Assembly: GCF_000219625.1 (NCBI RefSeq)
Contig: NC_018210.1
Span: 1,240,001-1,304,000, forward strand
DNA from: Zymoseptoria tritici IPO323
Taxonomy: Eukaryota; Ascomycota; Dothideomycetes; Mycosphaerellales; Mycosphaerellaceae
Direction of reading: 5' to 3'
Length of the DNA stretch: 64,000 bases
The notes under the pieces were generated by a model. It saw only the letters and a program-made list of their open reading frames with translations, searched no databases and had not been told where the DNA came from. Of this stretch, positions 43,632-53,508 are shown piece after piece. How positions within the stretch are numbered: position 1 is the stretch's first letter; each line of letters starts with the position of its first letter. Both the position numbers and the translations under genes were made by a program.

Positions 43632-45444
43632 TGTGTATGTTGTTGGATGGTGAGTGTGTATGAAAGAAGTAGTCTTGACTGAAGGATTGCAGGAGGGTGG
43701 TGATGGACAAGTCCGGCTGTTGTGTAGGAGGGCTGCTGGTGGAAGTAGAATGTGTAAAAACAAGTCTTGCTGTTGGTGTGAAAGGTATAGGAATCCAGTT
43801 CCAGTGAGTGTGTACAAGTGTGAAGTGTGAGGAAGGAAAGCTGTGAAAGTACGAAAGCCTGATGGTATGAAAGTGGTTGTGAGGAAGAAGGAAGAGGGAG
43901 ATGGGAGCGGAATAATTTCTTAACACCTCCATCCCGACAATACAAGACGATTTCCTCCATCCCATTGTGAAGAAACGTGAAGGTGTAGTTCTGTCTGAAC
44001 AATACACCACGATTCTTCGACAATGGTAGGCATTGGATATGGCTTGGCGGGGCGGATTCCCGCTCAATGGGCGAATTAGAATCGCCGCTACGGGAACAAT
44101 TGGTGGTTAGTGCTTGCGGGATCCTCAAACGCCGGGAGAGATCTGCTTTGCGAGCTTCGTGGTGAAGCGCCGCCCTCAGGATCGCGGTTGGGTCGATCTT
44201 TAGCTTCAAGAGCAATGTATAGGAGATGAGCTTCTCGCCCAAGCATGCGACTGCATTAATTGCTTCCAACACTGTTGCGCGCACTTGAGGGTCAAGAAGT
44301 CTTCCGCAGTCTCATGGCTTCACTTCATCTTGTCGTTGGGAGATATTCCTCGAGCTATCTTTCGAGCCGGGATCGACAATGGGCGACCTGAAACGCATGT
44401 CGTTGGTGACGTTGTGCGGAAATGCGCACGAAATTCACCACCGCGGTCCTTGCGTATTGTCGAAGTTGACGTATCGATTGTTGTTAAAGCGTCGTTTGCA
44501 AGTGCGGAGCTGTGATTGTCCTTGGGCACAATGGCCCAGCAGCGACCCGAACGTGACTGCTTGAGTGGTGTTGGCAGCTTGGAGCACGAATAGATGTCGG
44601 CGAAGTGAGCTTCTAAGACCCTTCGGATCGTGAAGTATTGTTCGAAACAAGACGCCGGGAGGTCCACGATGGCTGGTTGTTAGTATCAGCTGAGCCGCTG
44701 CGGCCGGGCATCACGCAATTGCGAATGCTTGAGCGATTACCGGCGTGCAGTCGCGGACATTCATTAAATCCTCGATGCGTCTCACTTCTGCTGACCGCTT
44801 GTGAAGGTCGTGGTGATCACCCTGGTAATGTGCAACTAAGCAGTCTGAATCGAGAGCGACATCGCAATGACCGGCCGAGATCACTCGCAGCGATTGGCCC
44901 ACACAGTGATAGACCATCGCCATCCAGTATAAGTGTTTGCATGCAGCATCTACAAGTAGTGGAAAGCAATGTTAAAGTCAAGTGGATGTGAGGGAGCAAG
45001 TGAAGTCGAGCGTGAGAGAAGCGTATTTCCCAGATGGCTTGGCGCTTCTGCTTTCACGGACCCAGATTCACAACGACGAGGGAGCATTGAGAGATAGACT
45101 AGCGACGACTGTTGGCGAAGGTCTTTGTTGCCTTTCGAATGCAAAGTTTTGCAGAGCAGCATAGCGCGACATTTGTGCTCACCTTCCCCTGGCATAGATC
45201 AATTGCGAATGAAATTATCACAGCCCCGCCGAGCAGTGCAGCAGTGTTGGCTCCAACTACCACCATATCACAGTCTCAACATGAAATCACCATGAAGAAC
45301 AAGTTGAAGACCACGATTCCGATTTGTCTATTTCCATTCCGCCAGCCTAGGCATGTCTAAACACCTCGTCGCATCGCTCCGTGCGCCTATGCCTCTATCC
45401 TCTCCCTCCCACTCGCCAAGCTCTTTTTTCCAAAAGATCCACAC
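43632..45444. other. Intergenic, no supported gene
   Basis: About 1.8 kb: promoter of the minus-strand unknown gene on the left and 3' region of SNU13 on the right. The short frames at 44285-44667 overlap on both strands and show no domain. Confidence 0.5.
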
Positions 45445-45919
45445 TTAGATCATGAGTCTCTCAACCTGATCCTTGGTCGCGCGAATCTGTCCCATCAAGT
45501 CACTGGCCTCGTTGGTGGTGATGCTCGCGGCAATGACAGCGCGGCTGACACCGCAAGCGCGGCCGAGAGCCATCTTGCTCGGCACGTAGACGTATGGCAC
45601 GTTCTTGTCTTCACAGAGGAGTGGGAGATGGAGGAGGATGGCCAGTGGAGTCGTGTCGGCGGCGAGAATGATCAACTCAGCAACACCACGGTTGAGGGTC
45701 TTGGTAGCTGTGAATGTTGTTAGCGTTGCGCAAGGAGCACTTTTTGCGAAGCACTCAATTTGCTTGCGGCAAATCGATTTCTTCTCGGGATTGCTGCATA
45801 CCTTCGTTGGCTCCCTTCTTGGCCTGGCGGTAGTGGGTAGCCTGCTGGAGGAGATCCAACAGCTGCTGGGTGAGGGCCTGGTCGGCCACGGGCCATGCGG
45901 CGGAGGCTTCGGCGGACAT
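45445..45919 (-). CDS. SNU13: SNU13 (L7Ae family), U4/U6.U5 and box C/D RNP protein
   Basis: Two exons, 45919-45802 and 45707-45445, with a 94-nt GTATGC..CAG intron; 126 aa, exactly the usual length. SNU13 (15.5K) binds kink-turn RNA in U4 snRNA and box C/D snoRNAs in the nucleus. Seen here: the N-terminal [20 protein letters not shown], the RNA-contact segment [14 protein letters not shown] split by the intron, [20 protein letters not shown], the core [14 protein letters not shown], and the signature [20 protein letters not shown]. Splicing restores [12 protein letters not shown] without a gap. The first ATG that gives this N-terminus is used; the frame is open upstream, with more ATGs that add unconserved sequence. 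Confidence 0.95.
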
Positions 45920-46534
45920 GGTTTCGAGTTTCGGAATGTGGTGGTTCGCGCTGAAGTGTATGTTGTGTGATAGGCTCACCGCGGCGGAGGATCACTGCCT
46001 TGTATTGATGTGGAGGTGGAGGGGAAGAAATTCGATGCAGTAAGAGAGAAAAGTTCAGGCGAATATTGCAAAGTCTCAGATTCGCGCTAACGCTTCTCGG
46101 CAGAGCTGAACCTTAGATCTGATAGGGCTGAACTCCTTGAATGCTGTCAATATCGTCTCACGTCCATGCTATCGTGCTAGGGCGGGAAGGCAGAGGCCTC
46201 AATCGATTACTGACTCTCATGAGACGGCGATGACTGAGGAACGAAAGCGATGCTCAATGGAGTCGACTGGAGACGGTCTTGAGCGCCTGAACTGGGCGAG
46301 CAGATCGCGAGTCCAGTCCACAGTGGGTAGCACACTCGACAAGTCTGTCGATGCAGTATGGACATGAGGATGTATTCTCGAACGAGGAGGCGTGATCAAT
46401 CGCTCTTGAAGCCTCGATCCTGCGAACTACTACGACATCCGCACGTGGAAGGCACGCCTCGGCAAGACGCTAGCTGCGGAGTATCCTCACAAGCTCGACT
46501 TTCTCTCTGTCATCACCATCATTCAACTAACAAG
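45920..46534. other. Intergenic between divergent genes
   Basis: Promoter region of SNU13 (minus) and possibly of the small gene at 46535 (plus). No conserved frame seen. Confidence 0.45.
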
Positions 46535-46909
46535 ATGATACCATCACTGCAACCATCGAGACCAAAGGTACATTGAACATTCCCTTGCGAGACTGTATGT
46601 TCTGACAGAGATTCATAGGTACCCGCACAGTCGCAACACGTCCAACAGCAAACCCGCACTTTCCACACGCACGCGACAGCTCCAAGAAACCAGATCGAAG
46701 CCATGCCGCCCTTCACGACGCCCGAGACAGCCAAAGCGCAGCTCGTATCCCCAGTATCGACATACAATCCTGCGACCACACACCCAGTGTTCTTCATGAA
46801 CAACTTCCGCAAACCACCTTTCCCACTGCCAATGAACACAGGCTTCAGCCCCGCCGCAACTGGATATGTCTTTGGAAGAACGAGGACGGATTCGAACACG
46901 AAGCTTTGA
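46535..46909 (+). CDS. Possible small protein, two exons
   Basis: Tentative exons 46535-46567 and 46619-46909, with a 51-nt GTACAT..CATAG intron; 107 aa. The frame from MPPFTTPETAKAQLVSPV to its stop has a well-formed, non-repetitive composition (Pro, Thr, Asn, Phe) with segments such as NPATTHPVFFMNNFRKPP and NTGFSPAATGYVFGRT that look like a conserved small protein. A His/Gln-rich part precedes it. The first exon is only 11 codons and is inferred from an in-frame donor/acceptor pair, so the true start may instead be the ATG at 46703. No function assigned. The longer antisense frame here is Cys-rich and less protein-like. Confidence 0.42.
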
Positions 46910-47063
46910 GGAAATTTCAAACAGCAGAAGAATGAGTAATGGTCGGGCGTCTGTATACGCGGAGATTTGTAAATGCCAGGGAAGCCATGCGGATTGGTGG
47001 CCAAGTCGTGCGCCACATTGCCGGTCAAATCGGTTGTCGTTCCGGCGAGATATATGGCTCACC

Positions 47064-47486
47064 TCAGTGGAGATGGACTTCATGGGTAGTGGACATCCTG
47101 ATTGAATGAAGCTCTGGAATCCGAGCAGCTCCATCAGCTGGCACAGGCTCTGCCACGACTGTTGCATGCGACACTTCCGCGCTCGTGAATGTTGGAGTTG
47201 CAGGCATGCACAGGTCACCCACCAGCCGAGACCCCATCATCCAGACCACGGCTCGCCGGCAAGGTTGGCAGATCTCCCGCAGGAGTCCGCGGATGACTGT
47301 CGAGAAGCATCGCTCGCAAGTGGTGTTCTGATCCAGCTTGTATATTGTGCCTGGCTGGCAAAGGACAAGCCGGCCGTCGTCATGAGGGTATCCGCGAGGT
47401 ACCGAGTTCGATGCCGTTTCGCATTGAATGAGTGGCCCTCGGATCTTGTGCCCGCAAGAGAGGTTGGTGACGAGTGTGATGCACAT
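47064..47486 (-). CDS. Small Cys-rich protein, possible zinc binder (copy B)
   Basis: Single exon, 140 aa, no named family. N-terminal pattern: M-C2, C11-G-H13, C22, C43, then C57-x2-C60 and C-x-x-C further on (ICQPCRRA). The spacing of C2, C11, H13 and C22 is the same as in the plus-strand gene at 35974. A CITLVTNLSCGHK-type opening with C-G-H and later C-x2-C pairs resembles small fungal zinc-ribbon-like proteins of unknown role. No signal peptide or membrane helix. The start is the only ATG that keeps the pattern intact. Confidence 0.55.
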   Translation of the reverse strand: MCITLVTNLSCGHKIRGPLIQCETASNSVPRGYPHDDGRLVLCQPGTIYKLDQNTTCERCFSTVIRGLLREICQPCRRAVVWMMGSRLVGDLCMPATPTFTSAEVSHATVVAEPVPADGAARIPELHSIRMSTTHEVHLH

Positions 47487-48404
47487 GGCTGAAGGCTTTG
47501 GTGCGTTGTTGAAGGGGTTCGTGGTTGACTTGCGAAGTTGGGAGCCGTTTCGGTGGCAGAATTGGATGCTGGTGGGTCGTTACGAGATCAGAGGGGGAAC
47601 AAGTTACCGTATCGACTACCTTATACATGATGAGGGTGCTGTCGTCTGATCCGCGTGGGACAGCAAACGTCCAATGCTGCTCGGCCAGGTGACAAAGTCA
47701 CGCCTCATGGCTCCGCCGACAAGGGCAGCTGGGACAATCATCACGACAGCATGTCACGTCCATCCAAAAGGCACGCATGTGTGTATCACAGCTTCGACAG
47801 GAGTTGGGGGCCCGAACATGGATGAACGATTGCAGAACACACCATATCTCACGGGATATAGTCTTTAGCAAGCTGTGCATGTATTCCCGATATCTGCCTC
47901 ATCAGTGGGTATAATGATCTGTCGAGACGTCCTACGCCGCTGAAGACTGCTCGCCGTCCATCAATGAACACCACTGTCGTCGTCAAGTTCTACGTCGGTT
48001 TGTCCTCGCCGCCAAGGACCCCCCGCCGCCGAACCGGGGCAAATGGGTGGCTGATGCGGCTCTGTGTGGAGAAAGTATGGAGCCCCGGGTGCCCCACAGT
48101 CGGAGTTTCACGGCCTGTCCATCGTGATGCTCCCGTGCTCTCCTGCTCTCCCTCGGGTTAAACTAGACAGAAGTGCAGCTTTTGTGCCTGGTCTCGTGCT
48201 GTGCCATTAATCTCTCCCCTTGACAAATACACAAACAGTTCCCTGAGATCTTTCTCTTAACATCTCCTCTCTCTTATACAGCGTGCAAGTGCCATGATTT
48301 GGTAGTTGACATCATACCTTACCAAGCTAGAACTACAGCTCCCTACCACTCACCTTGCCGAGCTCCTTCAGCCCGACTTCGACTTCTCCTCCACCACTAA
48401 CAAG
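47487..48404. other. Intergenic; HIBADH promoter and leader
   Basis: No gene supported. A CT-rich tract at about 48211-48280 (including TCTCTCCCC and CATCTCCTCTCTCTT) lies upstream of the 3-hydroxyisobutyrate dehydrogenase start and looks like a fungal core promoter or leader. Confidence 0.5.
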
Positions 48405-49500
48405 ATGAGCAACGCAACACTGGCTGCTGCAAGGCAGGCCTTCCGTAGCACAGCCACCTCTACCGCGAGTCGGCGAGGCTTCGCCAGTGCGAGCAGGCTC
48501 CAGGTGAGCTATGGCTTCATCGGTCTTGGACGAATGGGTAGGGAGCACTCAAATGCCGTTGACAAACATCACACTCGAGCAACAAACTGATCAACGCCTT
48601 CCAGGCTACCCAATGGCTCAAAATCTCCGCGCCAAAATCCCCGCCAGCGACACCATGTTCGTCCACGACGTCAACGCCTCCATCGTCGAGCAATTCGCCT
48701 CGGAACACAAGAACGTGACCGCTGCAAAAGACGTCCGCGAAGTCTCCGAGAACGCAACAACAATCATCACCGTCCTCCCCGAACCACACCACGTTCAGAA
48801 CGTCTTCCGAAACATGCTCCAACCGCCAACCCTCAAGTCCGACGCTCCCATCCGCGACGACCGCCTCTTCATCGACTGCAGCACCATCGATGTCCGCTCC
48901 TCCGCCACAGTCGCCGAAGCAACACACTGTTCCGGACAAGGAAAATTCGTCGACGCTCCCATGTCCGGCGGTGTCGTGGGTGCAGCAGCGGGCAAGTTGA
49001 CCTTCATGGTTGGCGCCGCGGACGATCAGATTGAGCGGGTGACTGAGGTACTCAGCATGATGGGCAAGCGCGTGATTCACCTCGGTCCGCAAACGAGTGG
49101 GTTGAAGGGCAAGCTGGCGAACAACTACCTCCTCGCGCTGAACAATATTGCGACCTGCGAGGCGATGAACATGGGCGTGCAGTGGGGATTGGATGCCAAG
49201 GCGTTGGCGGTTATGATCAATACGGCCACGGGCAAGTGCTGGCCGAGCGAGGTCAACAACCCCGTGCCGGGCGTGATTGAGGGATCGCCGGCGAGTAAGG
49301 GATACGCGGGTGGGTTTGGCACCGCGCTGATGCTGAAGGATCTCAAGCTGGCGATGCAGGCGGCCACAGAAGCAGGGATTCAGCCGAGACTGGGCGAGCA
49401 GGCGAGGGATATCTACGCGGCGGTAGAGAGCGACGAGGAGCTCAAGGGCAAAGACTTCTCGGTGGTGTACAGGTATATTGGAGGAAAGGATGCGTACTAG
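48405..49500 (+). CDS. 3-hydroxyisobutyrate dehydrogenase, mitochondrial
   Basis: Two exons, 48405-48537 and 48605-49500, with a 67-nt intron; 342 aa. The enzyme oxidises 3-hydroxyisobutyrate with NAD+ in valine breakdown. Residues 1-33 are Ala/Ser/Thr/Arg-rich without acids (AAARQAFRSTATSTASRRGF), a mitochondrial presequence. The Rossmann motif GFIGLGRMGYPMAQNL is cut by the intron and is perfect after splicing. The substrate-binding signature DAPMSGGVVGAAAGKLTFMVG and the catalytic Lys region GLKGKLANNYLLALN are present, as is NPVPGV and the C-terminal GYAGGFGTALMLKDLKLA. Length is normal. An ATG-less in-frame extension upstream adds nothing conserved. Confidence 0.94.
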
Positions 49501-50710
49501 ATGTGGTGAGAATTTGGGCAATGAACGGAATACGACGGAACAGCTGACAGAGCTAGAAGAGGGCTTTGCTCGACCGAGCTCGTCCCGAAGATAGAGTGAG
49601 TGTCGATTTCTGGCTCACAGTACGAGCTTCTACGCAGACTGCGAAAATGCCAACAGCCACTGAGATCCAAGTGACAGGCGTCCTCGAATGCTAAGAACGC
49701 TCCTACGTCTGCAACAGCTGATGATTGATGTACGAGTGGCGACATCGCTACTTTGCATTAGGTATAACCTCTTCGGAGACACCTTCTCGTCGCGATAATC
49801 TGCAACACCGAGACACGGGCAACAGCCGCCATCAAATCGACTTCGAAGTCTCCCTCCGTCATGACGGCGAATCCGCAATGAATATTTGCGATGTATGTGG
49901 CAAGACAGGCCACACCTGGTACCTCCGGATTGCCCCTATCATGAGCCTCGTCGATAGTACGAGAACGGTGCAATGAGGCTCGTCCTTAAGCTCTTCCGAT
50001 CTGAACACCACCGAGCCGGCACAGCAATAGGCCTCCTTCAATGTCTACTACACGGTGGCCTCAGCTGGTGATGTCTCGTCGCCTGACTGATTGTAGATAA
50101 TCATCGCAATGTTCCGAGGACTGTCCTCGGCTGCGATGTCGACTGCTCGGTCTCATCTCTCCCGGGTGGCCGTGGCGTCCTTCAAGAGCTCCAGCCGACG
50201 ACCGGGACAGGTGGCTGATCGAGAGACTGGCATCCGTTCCTCTGGGATAGCGCATGCGCGCTCTGCAAGTCTCTGCCCATTTCAATCGGTCTCGAAGGCT
50301 GGATGCAGGCTTATCGACGATATCATCGTGTCTTATGTTCAACGGAGGACACGCACGAGAACGAGATGTACCAGCACAAGAGGAGCGGCTGCGGTTCGTC
50401 GGCTAGGTTTGACTTCGGGCTAAAAATGTTAAACACGACCTCATTGCGGTGACCCCGCACCAGACCCACTTTCACAAGAAAGTCTGCGACTGTGCGTTGA
50501 GAGCGGCGGGGCTCGCTCGTCCAAAATTCGGCATTGGAAGCTCTATTCACTGCCATATCATGCGTCATTCACGTGGGTTCCAATGGCTGTCGATTCATTG
50601 CTGCACTTGATCACGCTTTCTCATCAAGCTATGTCCCTAGCATTAAGCAAGCAGTCGTTTTGCAGACAGTTCAGTCGTCTTTCATTCAGTTCCTTTATTC
50701 CCACATCCGC
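49501..50710. other. Convergent intergenic region, no supported gene
   Basis: About 1.2 kb between the HIBADH and methyltransferase 3' ends. Short frames on both strands lack any motif. Confidence 0.5.
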
Positions 50711-51355
50711 TCAAATCTGCCTCTCGAGAACGAGCAGAATAGCCTTATCGCCGTGGCCCTTAACGTAGTCGACCAGCTCTTGGGCGACGACGTTAACAAT
50801 GCCCTCGGCAGCCATCTTCTCCACCTCGGTCTTGAAGCCTTGAGCAACCCAGATCTCCTCCAAAATGGTCGCAACGATCACACCGTTCTTCTTGGTGATG
50901 CGCACAAACTCCCTCAGCGCAGGGTCCGGACCGACGTGGCCTCGAGTGAAGGTGCCGACGCAGGTGATGATGTCGTATGTCTGGTCTGGGCTCTGGATGC
51001 GCTTGGTAAGGTCGCACTGCTCGAGGTTGCGGTAGACGTTGGCTTGTCGTGCGATGTTGAGCATGGGAACGGACAAGTCCATGCCGTCGATGATCTTGGC
51101 TCCTTCCATGGCGAGAGCCTGACCGACGAGTCCAGTGCCGCAGCCGGCGTCGAGGATGACGCTGTCCTTGGGAGTGGTTGTAGATTTGAGAGCCACCTGA
51201 GCAACCAGGACGGGAGCGACATAGTTCTGAGCCTCGTCTCCAACTTCAGCGTTGTATGAGGCCGCCCATTTGTCGTAGATCTTCATGCAATCTTCGGCGT
51301 TCAGGCTGTCGCGGGCCTGAGCCAGGTACATCTCTTGTGGAGCGGCGGTAACCAT
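50711..51355 (-). CDS. Class I SAM-dependent methyltransferase (METTL27-like)
   Basis: Single exon, 214 aa. Motif I for S-adenosylmethionine is clear at about 68-77 (VILDAGCGTGLVGQAL), followed by the acidic residue of motif II (IDGMDLSVPMLNIAR), a motif III-like ITCVGTFTRGHV and a late ELVDYVKGHGDKAILLVLE. The opening segment MKIYDKWAASYNAEV is typical of small methyltransferases related to METTL27 (WBSCR27). Substrate unknown; small molecule is more likely than RNA, but this is inference. Length is complete for the fold. Confidence 0.85.
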   Translation of the reverse strand: MVTAAPQEMYLAQARDSLNAEDCMKIYDKWAASYNAEVGDEAQNYVAPVLVAQVALKSTTTPKDSVILDAGCGTGLVGQALAMEGAKIIDGMDLSVPMLNIARQANVYRNLEQCDLTKRIQSPDQTYDIITCVGTFTRGHVGPDPALREFVRITKKNGVIVATILEEIWVAQGFKTEVEKMAAEGIVNVVAQELVDYVKGHGDKAILLVLERQI

Positions 51356-53508
51356 GTTGTAGGTTCTGTTGTGTTCAGATTGAGTGGTCTTGTAGGTCGG
51401 CGACAGGTCAGGGAGGGGTCATAAAACTTGGCTGAGTTTAAGGCAGTGTGTGCGGCAAAAGCGTCGAGGTTTAAGGTAAGATTCGGAGAAGATGCCGGCT
51501 AGTCCTGAGATCTTATATCCCCAGAGTCTCCATGCGCTGTGCCAAGTTGGAGCTCTAAGAGGCAGAGGTTGCGCAATATTCCGCGGTATTAATTTGGAAT
51601 GGATCCATGATCCACTCGTTCCCTGACGACACAGGGGAGCTTGACCTCCTGGGACGTCGTGAGATGCATCGGACAGATGGCAAGCGACAGTTCTGAGAGG
51701 CGGGAGCTCAGAGACAATCTCCTTTACCTCGATTCAATTGGTGATAGCAAGCAGTCCGGTCAGAGACACAACGTATGGCGTTGTTGGCCGAGTGATTGAT
51801 GCAGGCGCCTCGCCCTTGGATTGGTGAATCGTTCTCTGGTTGCAGCAGGATCCCAAACCGTGTCTCAGAGGGCTACGAACTTTAGCGTCCTGTTTGTCGC
51901 GATCCGAGCTCCAGACTGACGTAGGAGCGGCCATGGCCTCTGTCATATGTCAAGCGACCGATCCTGTGGCCGCAGCAGAAAGGAGCCTGGAGCAGCACAT
52001 CATGTTCACATGCTCTGCAGTGCTGCAGTGTTCCTGTTGTGCCATGCTGCTGGGCGAGCCCAGCAACTCGACATCAACGGCCAAATCGTCGACCAATGCT
52101 GGCGGGTGGAAAAGATCGGCAGATGGTAGATAATGGCGGCCTCGGCTAAATTCGTCCATCTCGCTGGCATTGGAGTCGTGCTTGTGCATGGCGTTGAGGC
52201 TTGGCTCTGCTCGCTTCATATAGTCGTGGTAGTGGTGGACCACATCTTTTGTCTCGTGCTGTAATGCATTTAGTAGAACTGTAGTGCCGTTTACGTTAAC
52301 AGTATGGGCTGTGATCGGCAGACAGATCGGCAAGCTCGAGACGACCAATGCTGCACCTCTGTCCGCGGATGCAGTGAACCAGACAGAGCATCGTTGATTG
52401 GGAAGTGCTGGTATGGCGTGCTCTTCTCCACCTCCTTCTGCGTCGCTTTCGCTCTGGTCGATGTACTCTCACCTCCCAACCGACGTGGTACTGCCAATCA
52501 CTTTGTCAATAATGCCGTCTCAACGACTTGCTTGTACAGTTCCTCGCCAAAACGTCACCTTCTGTCCACAGCATCGCCGATCGAGCACTCCCCCCACCGT
52601 CGAACTTTCCGACCCTCCGAGGGGCCGCAAAGGCAGACCAATGCATGTGGGTGGCATTCAAGTGGAAGATACCCCGCCTCTCGACGCCGTTCAGGATCTC
52701 AGGAAACGTTGCTGCGGGGCAGTGCTTGATCCACCCTGCGAGCTCGTCTTCCTCGTGCAGATTGCAGAGGCAGCGACGTTCCCACGGCTGTTGCGCCGAG
52801 AGATTCGTCGGGGTTCCTGTGTCCTTCGCAACCAAGTCTGCCGCAGACAATTCCGTCGGAGCGCGGGATCGCGTCAAAGTCCAGCTCGCGAGGGAACTGC
52901 GGTAGCAATTCAAGGTATAGAGTCGGGTGTAGCTCCCAAATATCGGCAGCTTCAATCGTGAGCGACCTGAAGAGATCCCGGGCACCGAGTCGTGTCTTTG
53001 AGGGTGGGCTTGTCTCGTCGCTGATATCGAGCAATTTCCGATTTCGTCGTGGGGAGAGGATGACTGCTGTTAAAGCATTCGACATGAGATGCAAAGAAAT
53101 AGTGATCCTGTACCTTTCATAGCCTCGTGCCTGCCATGCCGACAAGACGTGGCTGATGAAACGGCACCACGATGAGCTTTGCCTTCGCGAGGAAGGTTGT
53201 GAGGCAAGCAGAGAATGCCATGATCGGATGGTCCTATTCATATACTACCCACGTCCCATGCCATTATATTTAAATGTAATGCATTTGGCGCCGTCATCAT
53301 GAAGTGCGAGTGGGATAGTCTTGCCTGTTCGAGTAAAGCAATCCATCCCACTTGTTTCTGCCCGTCATTTCAGACTGTCTTCAGAAGACATGACTAAACA
53401 TTACTGCTTCATCCTTCCGAAATGAATCGTCGTTGTGCTCGGGTCGGATCGAGGCATACAAACCAGATCTTCACTAGTTTGTTTCCTGCTTCGATTTCTA
53501 GAAGGTAT
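51356..53508. other. Intergenic, one unresolved frame pair
   Basis: About 2.15 kb. Two minus-strand frames (53241-52699 and 52985-52506) overlap. Each has a partly protein-like portion (for example IWELHPTLYLELLPQFP in one, ERRGIFHLNATHMHW in the other), as if one gene had shifted frame near 52800. No clean splice or domain supports a gene, so it is not called. Confidence 0.4.

Noticed and set aside
46519..47218. Minus-strand frames of 169 and 201 aa
   Set aside because: Cys/Trp-rich shadow composition; the plus-strand frame over the same DNA is more protein-like, and the 47064-47486 frame explains the right end.
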